Both the position numbers and the translations under genes were made by a program. From the NCBI GenBank assembly GCA_963931925.1, contig OZ007580.1, forward strand, positions 3,830,908-3,894,907: a DNA stretch of 64,000 nt, read 5' to 3'. The notes beneath the pieces are model-generated. The model was not told the DNA's origin and did no database searches. It saw only the letters and a program-made list of their open reading frames with translations. The DNA is from Onchidella celtica (Eukaryota > Mollusca > Gastropoda > Systellommatophora > Onchidiidae). Shown in pieces: positions 23,371-34,735 of this stretch (position 1 is its first letter; every line of letters starts with the position of its first letter).

Positions 23371-24995
23371 ACCTCCCTGAGTCCATTGGCGACTCTTCAA
23401 GTTCAGAGCCAGGCCTGTATTTCTAAAAGTTAGAAAGATCGTCGGACATGACACCCAGCGGTCATCAGACACTCTAATGTTCGTGGTATCCGTGTCGTTA
23501 GGAAGAAACGAGTATCCTGGCCTTCTATTAATGTTAAATCCAACAACAGATCAGTTATATAAATGAAAGTTTCTGATCTGTCAGAGAAGATGAGAAATTG
23601 CTTAAACCAGACATGGGCAATCTAGGGCTCGCCAGCTCACCAGGCAGTAAAACTACTTTACAAACCAGTCATTAGGCTATTAAAAAAAAAAATAATAAAT
23701 ATAACACATCCTCTCTCCCACCCCTCAACTCCCCCCCCCCTCCCCCCCCCCCTCCCCGGTCCCATCAAAAAGTCAACAAGATACAAATGTTCATTATCCA
23801 AATAAATAACCTACCACTTTTAGAAGGGATTGAAGAGGAGGTGAAAGTACGTTTTTTTCAGATCTGGCACTTACTATATGAGAGACTGCTCATGCCTGGT
23901 CTAAACTATGTGACCAATACACTAGATAAAGATAAAAGGATTATATTCCTGGGATCCTTGGAGATACACCTCTACATTTTTAACTCACTGACGACGCCTT
24001 GATTAACCGCGTTACCTACCATTTTCACCACATTTCAAAAACAGTCTTTCAATTCTACTATTGAATTTACATAACATAATCTGATATATAGTTGGAAAGA
24101 TGACTCAATGGCTATCTGTGTACTGGATCAACCATCTTATATTTTTCTTCTCAGAAAGTCAAGAAACAAAAAAAATTCTCTTCTATAATTATACGTGTGA
24201 CGTATGCGATGCCTAGCGAATGACTCAAACCTGCAGTGTAGTAGCCCTGGGATTGAATAACATTCTAACCATAAATCTTTCTCTGGGCTCAGTTGTAATC
24301 ATGAATATTCTGAGACCATTCGAATAAATCTTGTGCTCCCTTGACAGTTTCCTGGAGGTAACGTCATACCACGAGCACCGAGGCGTTCCCAACATGAAAG
24401 AGACACCCCCCACTGTTTTTAGACTGCGAAACTGACGTTACAATACAGTACCGTTTTCAATGCACTTTTACCAGTGATTCTCGGGTCTGTCTGTAGAAGT
24501 ATTTTTATATAGACCGCAATTCTACACTTCACCACACATGACTGATTGCCGACATAATTGCTCTGACTTCTCGGGGCAAAAGCACTAAGTTAATTACCGC
24601 CCTTACCTTGACAGGGGACGATACTGGGAATAAATACATTTTCGTTAAATAACTTTATTATTTCCCTTGTTTTGATACTTGCACCATTTGGTACTAATAC
24701 AACTTTTGCTGCTTCTACCGCTACTGGATATCTATAATATTGAGTACCACATTTTGTACAACCCTCGCTGAAAAAAATTCGAATTCCAAGGCGGAAAACA
24801 AAATGTGGTGTGTGCCACGAGGAAGTCAATCACAGATGGGATAGAGAGAGATGGAAAGAGGCCAATGAATGAAAGCCAATCTGTTGCCAGCCCTTGACAA
24901 GGATTGCGTTAGTGTTGTGATCTATTCTTCATTCTCCCCCTCACCCCCCCCCCCCATCTCCCTCCTCTCCCATAAACATCCACATAATTACATAT
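23371..24995. other. Unassigned DNA with poly-C tracts
   Basis: C-rich runs lie at 23718-23757 and 24938-24955. Open frames at 23787-24002 (+) and 24590-24829 (-) encode no domain I recognise. No gene is supported. Confidence 0.45.
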
Positions 24996-25398
24996 ATGTG
25001 AGTGTGCATGAGAAAACCCACAATAAGTCGCAAACATGAGATTTTGAGTTCTGTACACATAATAAAAGACGAGATATTTCTGATAAATTGAAGTCAGTGA
25101 CCCCCCCTAAAACAAGATTTTGATAAAACGGCATTTAATTCTAAAAGTGGCAATAGCTAATTGGCCCATTAATATTGGAGTGATTGCTGTTAGGAGACCG
25201 TAGTCTAATTACAAAGCCTTTGTAGAGATCATAGTAAGCAATGTTCACTGCTCATCTACAGTTTACCCTGTAACATGCCACGAGCCCCTAAACAACAGCC
25301 AAGTTGGAAGTTTGTGTCGGACCCATATTTTCACTTCAAAGCCGTTTTTCTCAAAATCAGCTCTTTCGACATATTGTGGGTTTTCTCATGCACTCATA
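24996..25398 (-). repeat. MITE M1 (copy 1)
   Basis: Terminal inverted repeats of about 30 bp: GTGTGCATGAGAAAACCCAC at the left and the inverse GTGGGTTTTCTCATGCACTC at the right. The interior matches, in the opposite orientation, the MITE that element B split (about 39676-39921 and 48608-48722). Matching blocks include the GACCGTAGTCTAATTAC-type segment and the GGGTC target site of element B. Confidence 0.8.
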
Positions 25399-25855
25399 AT
25401 AGTACCAATACCAGTTTCCTCCATGATAGAGACTGGATTTTTGGGGTGGGATGGGGTGAGGTAGGGGCGAGTTTGAGTTTGAGTTTGGGTTTAACGGCGC
25501 GTGGGGGCACGATAACGGCCACTTTGAGCCCTTCGCGGGTGGTTGGTTGGTGGGCGCTTCTGGTAGGGTCAGGTCCCTTCTGTCCCCTCCTTCTGTCCTC
25601 TCCTTCTGTTATATATTCTGTCTATTGTCTTGTATTTCCTCAGCCAAATGTGACCGTTATCGTGTCGAGCAGCTGTCTCAGACTTTAAGAAACTCAAACG
25701 TTTTGCCTTTCACTGTTTGGGAGTACCTTACTGTAAGCCAAGATACTAGAAACGATAAGAGTCTTCTTTGTACCACTTAAAAAAAAACATTGCATACAAT
25801 TTGCGCGCTGATCGGGGCCGGGGCCCATGGCGCATAGTATGAAAAGAATGCTTGA
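25399..25855. repeat. Region with a dispersed repeat also found at 57300-57412
   Basis: The block GCGGGTGGTTGGT, TTCTGT, TATATTCTGTCT and CAAATGTGA at about 25540-25680 matches 57306-57400 in order. A GAGTTTGAGTTTGGGTTTAA phrase precedes it near 25472, and a related inverted phrase occurs near 63185. The family is unknown and no coding sequence is seen. Confidence 0.5.
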
Positions 25856-25968
25856 TATAGGTAGAATGCGCATGGCGTCACAGAGTTTTTGTTTTGTACT
25901 TCCGCCAAACAAGATGGCCGGTGGATCAGCTGATGAGTGTAACTTCGAGATGTGTCTAAGCAGTTAAA

Positions 25969-26169
25969 ATGCCTGCTGGTTGCATTGCAGTTGACTGTTG
26001 TGACAGGGGTGGAAAGGATGTATCCAAACTGGCCCGATTCCCTACCATCCGTGTAAACAAGAGAAAGGAAGTGAAAGAATTGACCGAACGTCTCCCATGT
26101 GCATATACACACATGTCATTGTTTACAGTAGTGAACTCGCCACCGATTGGTTCGCGACGCCTTAAGTGA
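25969..26169 (+). pseudogene. THAP-domain exon 1 (N-terminal half)
   Basis: Starts MPAGCIAVDCCDRGGKDVS and continues with FPTIRVNKRKEVKELTERL. This is the start of a THAP zinc finger (C2CH, DNA binding) with the first two zinc ligands as C-x4-C. The remaining ligands (C-x2-H) are in the exon at 29120. The start ATG at 25969 follows AAATGGCCG-type sequence and is conserved in the second copy at 33480-33686. After about residue 40 the frame no longer resembles THAP, so a splice donor probably lies near 26070-26075; the exact site is uncertain. Confidence 0.72.
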
Positions 26170-26686
26170 GTCCGGACCATAGAGATACTATAATAAACTA
26201 GAGTGCGCACGGTGTCACACGGCGTGGAACTATTAGAGTCTCGTGGCGGCCATTTTGACTTGGGGTGGCGATTTCGGAAGTCAGAGGGTTTTTTTTCTGT
26301 ATGCAAGATGGTTCAGAATTCCATAAATCATTTCTATCCTTCTGTCCTTCCCATCTAAGGCTGAGCAAGCCCAGTTTACGATAACAACGTCTTTCAATCT
26401 CTCCCACGCACGCCATCTGTGATTTGTACATCCATTTGTCTTAATTATAATTACACACTTGCGAAGAAACACAGGAAAGACTCGGGGCGGGGTGGTAGGG
26501 GGGGGGGGAGAGGAAAGGCAGAAGAGAATCAAAGACCTGGGTCTTTTATGAACAAGTGCCGAAGCGGCCCCGAGTTGACTGCACAGTGATGGCTCAGTTT
26601 CAAGGAGATGGGACGCTAAATGCTCTGGGCTAATAGTGTCTAGATTTACGTGTCATCGTACTGCATCATGCTCCTCCCACCCCCAT

Positions 26687-27901
26687 TGTCATGATCACAT
26701 TAGGATCATAAATGCCGCGCTAGGTCACGACGTCAGTGAGTTAATTTTTACGATCTTGTTGATTATAACCAGCGTAATTTGTCCTTGAGCTGTTCTCGTG
26801 AACAGTTTGTTTTGAAACACCTTTTTTTTTCTGATAGATGGAGAGAAGGAGGGGCGAGACAGAATAAATGTATAGCTAGGAATTACAGAGCAGTTCTCGA
26901 CCCCGTGATTTTGATTAACATAGATAAGGGGCGAGTAAAAGGTAGTTTATTTAGACGCTTAGTTGGCGTTCGGAAATTCGTGCATAAGAGTAGAAAGCAC
27001 GGGGTTTGAAGATTTTAGTAGTTAATGTTTCGCATTTTAAATTTTGTCTAGACCGTAAAATTGACCTTGATTTTGGCGCAAGGCCATGACAAGCATAAAT
27101 TAATATTGCAGGCTGAGCTGAAGCGACTGCACCAATCAAATGTATGAATCTGGACGGAAGGTCGAGACATAGCTTTAGTATTTAAACCCGTGCAGAGCTT
27201 AGATAGATGCCACATGTAGACAATCCATTTACGAGGTGGACGGCGATAGTCCTCAGCCAGATGAGAGACATAGAGACGCAGTTGAGCAGTCCATATTGTG
27301 AGGAGCGCCATGATTTAAAGCTCCAGAGCCTAAGCTACTTGGTTTGATATAAACCCACAGCGTTTACATCCAGCGCTCTCACTCCCAGTGAGGGCCGCAT
27401 TGTGAGAGTCCATACTAATTTGTAATGATGAAAGTGAACCGTTCTACTTACTTTTGAAGACAGTTTCAGAGCTACCGCCAGACAACGCATGGTTGTACAA
27501 GCATTCTCCATGGCGTGTCTAGAGGAAATGTCCATATCATGACATGTCTCATTGAATTAATAGAATTTAAACTGTTATATCCGTCGCCACGTGCGCGGAT
27601 TCTATTTGGCATCTAATTCATATGACCTGCAAGTAGTTAGAGTGAATCAGTTAGTCTTTATAGAAAGCTGTAGTTTGATTAGTTAGATTCAGTTGCCTTT
27701 GAATTGATATTTATATTTATAATTATATTTGTTACATTAATTCCTGTAATTAAACTGCCCTACAGTTCTGCTAAAAATCAAAGCAATTGATTTATTTAGT
27801 TTTTAGAGTGCAAGTATTTTTTTTTGTGTGTTCGTCGATTGTGGGAGCGGACCTCGAAAGAGTGTCAGTCGAATTCTCCCCATCTAACCCACATCGCGAC
27901 A
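26687..27901 (+). mobile_element. Solo LTR-D (copy 2)
   Basis: A 1215-bp LTR beginning TGTCATGATCAC and ending CACATCGCGACA. It is flanked by the 5-bp duplication CCCAT at 26682-26686 and 27902-27906. Similar to the interrupted copy at 6463-10243 along its length. A TATTTAA near 27179 suggests a plus-strand promoter. It lies between the two THAP exons, so it inserted into that element. Confidence 0.92.
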
Positions 27902-28189
27902 CCCATCACCCTTGTGTTTTGGATTGTCACAGTTAAAACAGACAGCCATGATGGGACTGGGTGGCAAGGTTATCTCCATAGGCCTAATTCCTCTTTGATA
28001 TGAATAAAACGTACGTCCAAACAACTTGATTATTTAGTGCATGGGATTGACAATAGGGAAGGGCTAAAGATCAAAACCTATTGTAATATATTTATCAATA
28101 TGAGTATATCGTGGGGCATTGCCATATTGTTGTTTGCGACACTGTGCTGATTTTCTTAGCCTTTGTCATGAAAGTGGTTCTCTCAACAA

Positions 28190-28885
28190 TGAAGAGGTCG
28201 AAACTGTCACAGAGGCCAAATATCTTGGCATACTATTGATTCATTGCTTAACTGGCATGCGCATGTAACATATGTATACAAGAAAGCCAACCAGCGCATG
28301 TATTTCATCAGAAAGCTCCGCTCTTTAAAATTTAGCAAAAGCATTCTGAAAATATTTTACACCATAGCTATTCAGACCGTTTTGATGTATGGAGTTGTCT
28401 GTTGGGGAGGAAACATCTTACAAAAAGATAAAAATAAGATCAATATTTTAATTAAAAAAGCATAAAAAATGTGTAACTGTGATCTGCCATATTCTGATGA
28501 GCTGTACACTGGTGCTTGTATTAAAAAAGCTAATAATATAATCAATGACCCCCAACATCCCCTGAACAAAGAATACACAAGATCTGTAAGAAGTTTAAGG
28601 CTGTTGTCAAAGAAAACTAAAACTGAACTAATGCCGTCATCTTCATCGTAATCTGTGTAAAGTTGAATTGTGTCCTGCATGTCAGGTCAGTGTGTTTTTA
28701 GTAACGGAAGCATATTGTGTGCACTGTTAATTTTGTTTATTTATTAGCGTGTGTGTATATACGTGTGTGTGCGCGCTATATATCATAATTTTTGTATCTG
28801 TAACTGTATTGTTGTGTATTCAATGATCAAAACAAATGTCCTTGTACAAGGACGAATAAAATTTATCTTATCTTATCTTATCACT
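28190..28885 (+). pseudogene. 5'-truncated LINE: reverse transcriptase C-terminus and 3' tail
   Basis: The frame around 28244-28465 and, after a stop, 28469-28651 encodes the post-catalytic end of a non-LTR reverse transcriptase. The order is an AKYLGI-type start, then WHAHVTYVYKKANQRMYFIR, SILKIFYTIAIQT, YGVVCWGGN and NDPQHPLNKEY. Family elements end with a short hairpin and tail; here GTCCTTGTACAAGGAC is followed by AATAAA and a (TTATC)n tail at about 28860-28885. At least one in-frame stop (near 28463) shows that it is dead. Homologous to 52783-53430. Probably from the CR1/L2/RTE-like range; I cannot name the clade. Confidence 0.8.
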
Positions 28886-29119
28886 CCTCATTTCATTATA
28901 AGTGTCATTCCAATCTTTAAGTTTCGATTTTGAAAGGTCTGGAACAAACCCCAGATGTTACACAACTCTTCGAATTTTCAATCCTCATTTTCCTGAAAAG
29001 GCAAAGATGCACATAATACAACAATATGGAAAATGCCAGTCGATATTATTCATCAAGCAATAACAACAATTTTTTTTATTGTGACTTAGTTTTTTTTTTT
29101 TTTTTGCTTTCCGTGGAAG

Positions 29120-29580
29120 GAATCTGAGAGATTGGCTAAATGGATTGCCAGAATAAGTAGACAAACTGAGAATGGGAAGCCTTGGTATCCAACCAAGAAT
29201 GATTAAGTGTGCAGTGCTCACTTCCTAAGCTCTGACAATTACGCAGGGCTCGATAAACAGACACTAAGACCAGAGGCAATTCCATCTGTCTTCGAAAATT
29301 ATTCTCCCCCCAAGCAGAAACTGCCAACTCCAAGAAGACCATCTCCCAAAAAGAGGAAAAATCCTGAGAGCGGAATAACCCCCCCCCCCCCCCCCCCCCG
29401 CCAAGGCATGTATGTAGGATCTAGATCACTCATATGCCCACCACTCAATCGAAGATCATCTTGAGAGGACAAAGGCAGAGATTAATTTATGCAAATAAAA
29501 GAAAGCTGTGCAAAGGCCGCTGAATTAAGAAATAGCAAGAAAAAGCTGGTGCGGAGACAGAAGAAAATTGAAAGTTTTCA
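29120..29580 (+). pseudogene. THAP-domain exon 2 with coiled-coil start, broken
   Basis: After a pyrimidine tract and an AG acceptor at 29118-29119 the frame encodes SERLAKWIARISRQTE, KPWYPTKND, a stop at 29204-29206, then VCSAHFLSSDNYAG and LRPEAIPSVFENY. These are the W, P, C-x2-H and AVPSIF-like hallmarks of the second half of a THAP domain. A basic PKKRK stretch (a possible nuclear signal), a poly-C run at 29380-29399 that breaks the frame, and a Lys-rich coiled-coil-like segment near 29500-29570 follow. The stop and frame breaks make it a pseudogene. It pairs with the first half at 25969. Confidence 0.78.
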
Positions 29581-30158
29581 TGTCTATTCTCTTCTTTCTT
29601 TCTTTCTTTATATGATCCAGTTATACCTCTAAAATATATATATTTTTTGTTTCTGTATGAAGGTGAACATTTTTCCTTGTTATATACTACTAACATGCCC
29701 TTCTCATGATTTTCTTTTCAAAGCTATGCATGTTGTAATTTTCATGACTCTTACTAGTTTTACCAGTTATGAACTTGTTATTTTGAAGAACGTTGTTTGG
29801 GGGGCGTAGTCTGATTACAAAACCAAACAGAAAATATTGCGGTGTTCACTGTTCAGCTTTAGCTTTCTATGTAAAAAAAACTGTCTCCGCAACAACAGCC
29901 TGTGTTGCATTGTATCTGAAGTATATCTATTATGACTTTGACATAATTATAGGCGGGGATGGGATTACTATTCCTTGAGACGTCGAACAGCCAGCGCCTG
30001 CTCGCTAGCGAATCCTTCCCAAGTCAACATGGCGCGCATGTAGGCCAATTGGGGCCACTGCGACGCGTTGCACTTGTGCATGCGTGCGGACTCTAGTTTA
30101 TTATAGTATCTCTATGGTCCGGACACACAAGATGGTGGATATGCGCATTCTACCTATA

Positions 30159-31239
30159 CCCGGTAATGGTAAATTTATGATGCAAAATTGTGACAGTGCT
30201 ACTGCGACTAAAAAAAAATAAAAAAAATAGCCAGAATTTTCCCTCAGCGATTGAGGTTATAATTCCACAATATGTGACGTCAGTCAAGGCCTATAGCGAA
30301 AGCTGAATTGTGAACAAATTTCAGTGTTTTTTCTATTTGGCTTTAGAAAATGGAAGCGCATAATATCCGCACACAATTCGATGACGTAGAACACACACCC
30401 TAATACTATATTACTGACCTTGTTAATTTGCATAGTTTTTAAAAATATGAATCGGCTTAGTATCAAAACAATCCGACTTCTGTTCGGAGATTGCCTGACC
30501 TGCGCTAATAATATACTTGAGTGTACGTCGATCACCAATGGCTCCCCCAACACCTTTTCGCCTGATTAGTCAATCTGACTACTGCCTATTGATACAAACT
30601 GACTAGACCCTCACGCCCCCAGGTCCATCTGACTATTCCATGTGTTGTCACTTTAAATTCGTGAACACCATACCGTTACCAAGTTTTGTTTCAGCAAACC
30701 TTCACCAGTCGCGCTTTTTGGTAAACATGTTGTACGGATATGCGCTGTCCATATCCATACAACATGTTGTACGGATATACACTTCCTTGTAAAATACGGC
30801 ACTTTTCATGACTTCCGCGCTTTAGCCGCTAGGTGGCGGTGCGAAATCTGTCTCATCTTGTCAATTCTGGTATCTTTACCGTAAGCTTGATTGTCAAAGC
30901 TTCATCAGTATAATGTGTGCGCGCTGAGATGGCTATAACAGCTCTATTGTGTGTGTGCACCATTTTGAACAACACGCCGACCGGAAGCAATCTTCCTTTT
31001 CGTAATTTCAGGTTTAACATCCAACATGGCTGCCTTGAGTTTCTGAAGTGCCAGCCACATTCCACAGTGTAAAATCTGTTGCCGACTGTTCTAATTTAAT
31101 TCTTTCAATCTCCCCTCCCCCTTCCAGTGTCCCCGAGATTCATACGCTACATGTCAACCAGTAGCTGCACCAAACTGTTTTCAATGTGTTGGATGGGTGA
31201 GAACAATCTAGATCTATCCCCGAAATTTCTCGTTCAAAA
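30159..31239. other. Unassigned DNA with a short palindrome
   Basis: At about 30727-30775, ACATGTTGTACGGATAT and its inverse ATATCCATACAACATGT form a hairpin, followed by another direct copy. Otherwise no features were seen. The segment before 31240 is CpG-containing and could include a promoter (see next entry). Confidence 0.45.
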
Positions 31240-31263
31240 ATGGCTCCTAAAGCTGAAACTGAG
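31240..31263 (+). other. Candidate first coding exon of a host gene
   Basis: AAAATGGCTCCTAAAGC gives a good start context (A at -3, G at +4). After eight codons (MAPKAETE) a strong donor GAG|GTAAGA follows at 31264. No partner exon could be recognised downstream within the window, so it may be chance. If real, the gene runs to the right. Confidence 0.25.
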
Positions 31264-32240
31264 GTAAGAATCATTTCAAAAGAACGGGGTTTACATAAGA
31301 TCTCCAGGTGGCTGGATGGACAGATGGGGGAAGTTTAAGATGAAATGAGGTCGTACTGATTTGATTGACCAAGCCATTGATTTTTTTTCCATACCTTTCT
31401 TCATTCATTCAAGGGACAATCCACAGTATATAAGCTCGAGTTGGGGATCTCCCCCCCCCCTCCCCCTTCTGCTCTTTTTGTAAGCTCGACCTCAGTCCTC
31501 ACTATATCTCCCTCCATCCACTCAATATATCCACTCAATCCCCCCTCCCTCCTCTTGTAAGCAATGCTCCCTCTAAGGTGAAATATTATAAAAACCACAG
31601 AAAAACTGTGGGGTCGCAGCAAGGCTGTAGGCAAAATCTTCTCTTTTAGTTTGCGTTTCATTGTATCATTTGGGTATTATTTCTTACGCGAGGCTTTGCC
31701 ACATGCAACTTTCTCTCTTTGCCCAATTTTGACTTTCCCTCTAAGGTGAGTGGATGTGCTGCAGCGCAGTCTTTGTATTGGTGCAGCGCATATCAAAATG
31801 TGACCCCTTACTTTAATTTACAAAATAAGGCTGTTTTTAAACATTTTTGATCAAAGCATTAAAGTGGTTTGGATTAATTAGAGGGAAAGTTGCTTTCAAA
31901 GACACGCGGTCATTGGAACGTAGCATGTCCATGGTAAGGCCTGGATGTTTGACAACTTTAAGTGGTACTTTTTTGTATTTTGCATATGTTGTAGAATTAG
32001 ACACATGAATTTTATATTACACAAATCTAACAACTTAATTTGCTGGAGGAAAAAAAAAAGGAAGTATAGAAAACGGAACCTTTTAATTTATTACATAATT
32101 GGATAACGTGCGTAAGCTCCCCTTTTTCCACTCCATATGTGCATGTGCACATGTGGTACTTGGAGGACTTTCCATCCTCACGCCATCTTTATAAAAGGTC
32201 CCTAATTCACTCACCACATCATTCATTCTATGATGCTTAA
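31264..32240. other. Unassigned DNA
   Basis: The segment TTCTTCATTCAAGGGACAAT at about 31400 recurs at about 34530 (CTTCATTCAAGGGACCATCC), marking a small dispersed repeat. A poly-C run occurs near 31450. No gene. Confidence 0.45.
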
Positions 32241-32259
32241 TTGTTTGCTTTTTCCCATT

Positions 32260-32570
32260 TTTTATTCTATTGTTCACTCACACTCTCATACACTCGCTCA
32301 TTCATCCACTCACTAATTTCCTTCGTTCATTCGTTCATTCATTCATTCATTCATTCATTCAATCATTTAACTGTCCCTCCCTTGCTCATTCATTCAATAT
32401 TGCTCATTTACTCATTCCTTGGTATATACTCCCCCTTTTGTACATTCACCCACTCCCTGATTACTCCTTTTTCAAAATACATTCACTCACTCCCAGTGAA
32501 TACGCGCTGTTTTGTTTGGTGCATTCAAGATTCAGTCACCTACTCACTCATACCCATCTTACTATAATTG
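32260..32570 (+). repeat. Degenerate (TTCA/CTCA)n tetranucleotide tract
   Basis: CATT and CACT units with a pure (TTCA)n core at about 32325-32375. Long open frames of Ile/His/Ser/Leu are artefacts. Confidence 0.85.
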
Positions 32571-32930
32571 AGCCAGAGGGTGAACCTGTAAGCAGCTAAA
32601 ACTTCGCGACTACCCCATCATAAATTAAGAAACTTGGTGTACTGCATCAATTTTTGACGAAGAGTTACGTGGACACATTCATTTTGAACAAAAACCAGTC
32701 TGTACTATTATTTATATTAAAAATGTTTGAGCCGCAAAAAAAAAAGAGGCGTATTTTCATTGGATAGAACCAAAAAATTGTGACCGGAAATTTCGTCCTT
32801 GACCTCTCTTTACACATTGGTGGTCGAAAATCAACGTAATCACATCTGTGTATTCCTACATAAGTTTTATTAGTCATTGCATCGAATCCAAATGCTGCTT
32901 TTAATGTAGCCTAGATCGGCAAGATTTATA
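32560..32930 (+). repeat. Dispersed repeat R3 (copy 1)
   Basis: Blocks CTTACTATAAT, GAAACTTGGTGTA, ACGTGGACACATTCATTTT and GAAAATCAACGT occur in the same order at 39430-39680 and, beyond the nested MITE and element B, at 48722-48890. Old and diverged; no coding content. Confidence 0.72.
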
Positions 32931-33261
32931 TTGCGCGGGTCGGCTAGTAGATATATAATTATAATATTAATTTATCATTTCCGTACACCGTCACTCCCAG
33001 ACTCCTCCGTATATATGCACGAATAGATTCAGCCACTCACTTAATCTCTTATTCTCCAGAAACTTCCTGCCTGTCGCATAACGAACTTCAACTTTCGCCA
33101 ACTGGTCAGACGTGGAATCCGTTGTGAGCGCCCAGTCCGGGGGTTCCGCCCCCGTACCTTCACACCTGACGCACCTCAACAGCCGCCCCTGCCCGCCCCA
33201 CCTCCGCTCCTCACCTTACAGTCATTGTCAAGGTTACAGGTATCGTATCTCTGCAGAAGAT

Positions 33262-33350
33262 TGTTGTTGTTGTTGTTGTTATTATTATTGCTGCTGCTGT
33301 TGATGTTGTTCTTGCAGTTGTTGTTTATGTTGCTGTTGCTGCTGCGAAAT
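33262..33350 (+). repeat. (TTG)n / (CTG)n trinucleotide tract
   Basis: GTTGTT units grading into GCTGCTGTT. The Asn/Ser-rich frames on the other strand are artefacts. Confidence 0.9.
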
Positions 33351-33479
33351 ATAGACGGTCTACAGGCGACATAGAGGCCCATTGCGGGTATCGGCCATTT
33401 TAGTTGTAAGGACCGACGTATAACCATGCCGATTTTAGCATTGATTTTGATTCGTTAGCTGATTTGCACTGCGAGCACT

Positions 33480-33686
33480 TCAGGCGTCGCGAACTAATCG
33501 GCGGCGAGCTGAAAGAAAGTTCACTACAGTAAACAATGTCACGCGTGTACATGCACATGGGAGACGTTCGGTCAATTCTTTCACTTCCTTTCCCTTGTTT
33601 ACACGGATGGCAGCGAATCTGACCAGCATGGGTCCATCCTTTCCACTCCTGTCAGAACAGTCAAATGCGATGCAACCAGCAGGCAT
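33480..33686 (-). pseudogene. Second copy of THAP-domain exon 1
   Basis: On the minus strand the frame starts MPAGCIAFDCSDRSGKDGPM, then VRFAAIRVNKGKEVKELTER, like the exon at 25969. About 110 bp of 5' flank (to about 33790) also matches, including a GTGACG/CACAGAG block and a TATAG start, so the copy includes the element's end. Similarity stops near 33476, right after CGCGACGCCT. No second THAP exon lies nearby, so this is a fragment. Confidence 0.72.
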
Positions 33687-33807
33687 TTTAACCGCTTAGA
33701 CATATCTCAAAGTTACACTCGTCGGCTGATCCACCCGCCATTTTGGGTGTCGGAAGTACAAAACAAAAACACTCTGTGACGTCATTCGCAATGGGACTAT
33801 AAAACAG

Positions 33808-34345
33808 CTGGACCGTTTTCACCGACGAGTCAAGTGTTCCGTCCTAGGAATCTGGTGGAAGGACAAAATGACCAATACAAAAGTTGTCGACAATGCAAAG
33901 TCTGTCCCTGTTGAGGCAATGATCCTGATTTCACTGCCCTGGTGGTCTGGGTACGTCACAAGGATGCATGACCACCGCATCCTTAAGCAGCTGCTGTTCG
34001 GGGGGCTAAATCAGGGTCACAGAAAGAGAGGCCGCCCACGTAAACGCCATAAATATAACCTGAAAGACAGCCTTCAGTGATGCAGCATCTCTTCTGCTGA
34101 CCTAGTCCAGGCAGCCAAAGACAGGACACAGTGATGTTACATTATAAGACAAGCTTCAAGAACCTTTGAAGAGGCACGCCGCATCAAGGCCCAGGCTGCT
34201 AAAGAACATCGCCACCAGACAGAGTCCAACCTCCCCCCCCCCCCCCCCCTCGACAACAGCAGACATCCAGTGCCGTGTATGCTCGCGACTCTGCAGATCC
34301 CAACTTGAACTATAGAGCCATCTCCGCGTATACAAGTGACCATGC
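33808..34345 (+). pseudogene. LINE fragment: reverse transcriptase C-terminus with zinc-finger-like end
   Basis: The frame at 33868-34080 (with about 60 bp upstream) encodes VLGIWWKDKMTNTKV, WSGYVTRMHDHRILKQLLFG and GHRKRGRPRKRHK. After a TGA the same frame gives ADLVQAAKDRTQ and ASRTFEEARRIKAQ. Past a poly-C run at 34232-34249 the frame changes and gives CRVCSRLC followed by SHL, a C-x2-C...H pattern. This is the usual tail of a common animal LINE. Stops and a frame break make it non-functional. Confidence 0.75.
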
Positions 34346-34429
34346 AGATAGGTCGTTCTCGAACACAGAAACCACCATGCCTGCTGTTCCAATTTGTTCT
34401 TGGTGTTTCTGTTTCTGTTATTGTTGCTG

Positions 34430-34720
34430 CTGATCCAGTAGTTGTTGTTGGTGGTGGTGTTTCTGAAGATGTTGTTGTTGGTGCAATGGTTGTTGTTGTT
34501 ATTTTTTATTTTTTTATTTTCCCTACTTTTCTTCATTCAAGGGACCATCCACAAAGTAAATAAGTTCGATTTGTGGATCTTCACTCCCTTGTTGTCCTTG
34601 CTACTTCCATTGCTACTGCTGCTGTTGTGGTTGTTGTTGTTGATGTTGATGTGGCAAATGCTGTTGTTGTTGCTCTTGTTGTTATTGTTGTTGCTCTCTC
34701 TTGGAGTTGGATCACACTGA
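34430..34720 (+). repeat. Degenerate (TTG)n trinucleotide tracts
   Basis: Two TTG-rich stretches (about 34434-34505 and 34600-34700) separated by a copy of the CTTCATTCAAGGGACC repeat. Val/Leu-rich open frames are artefacts. Confidence 0.85.
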
Positions 34721-34735
34721 CATCAAACTCGCTGA

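Larger units (their letters stand above)
25856..30158 (+). mobile_element. Putative THAP-domain transposon or gene, broken and filled with insertions
   Basis: A THAP first half lies at 25969 and the matching second half at 29120, both on the plus strand. The outermost sequence TATAGGTAGAATGCGCAT at the left is repeated in inverted form at the right (about 30141-30158), like short terminal repeats. A second inverted pair, starting GTCCGGACCATAGAGATACT at about 26170 and inverted at about 30090-30124, lies further in. The interior includes a solo LTR-D and a LINE fragment. No transposase catalytic domain was found, and no target duplication is evident at the proposed ends, so a host THAP gene remnant is also possible. 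Confidence 0.45.

Noticed and set aside
26171-30122. A single transposon bounded by the GTCCGGACCATAGAGATACT inverted pair
   Set aside because: The THAP first exon lies outside this pair and GTCCGGAC is itself a palindrome, so the pair may be two separate copies of a small repeat; kept only as part of the THAP observation.
33176-33427. Asn-rich protein on the minus strand
   Set aside because: Translation of a (TTG)n/(CTG)n tract.
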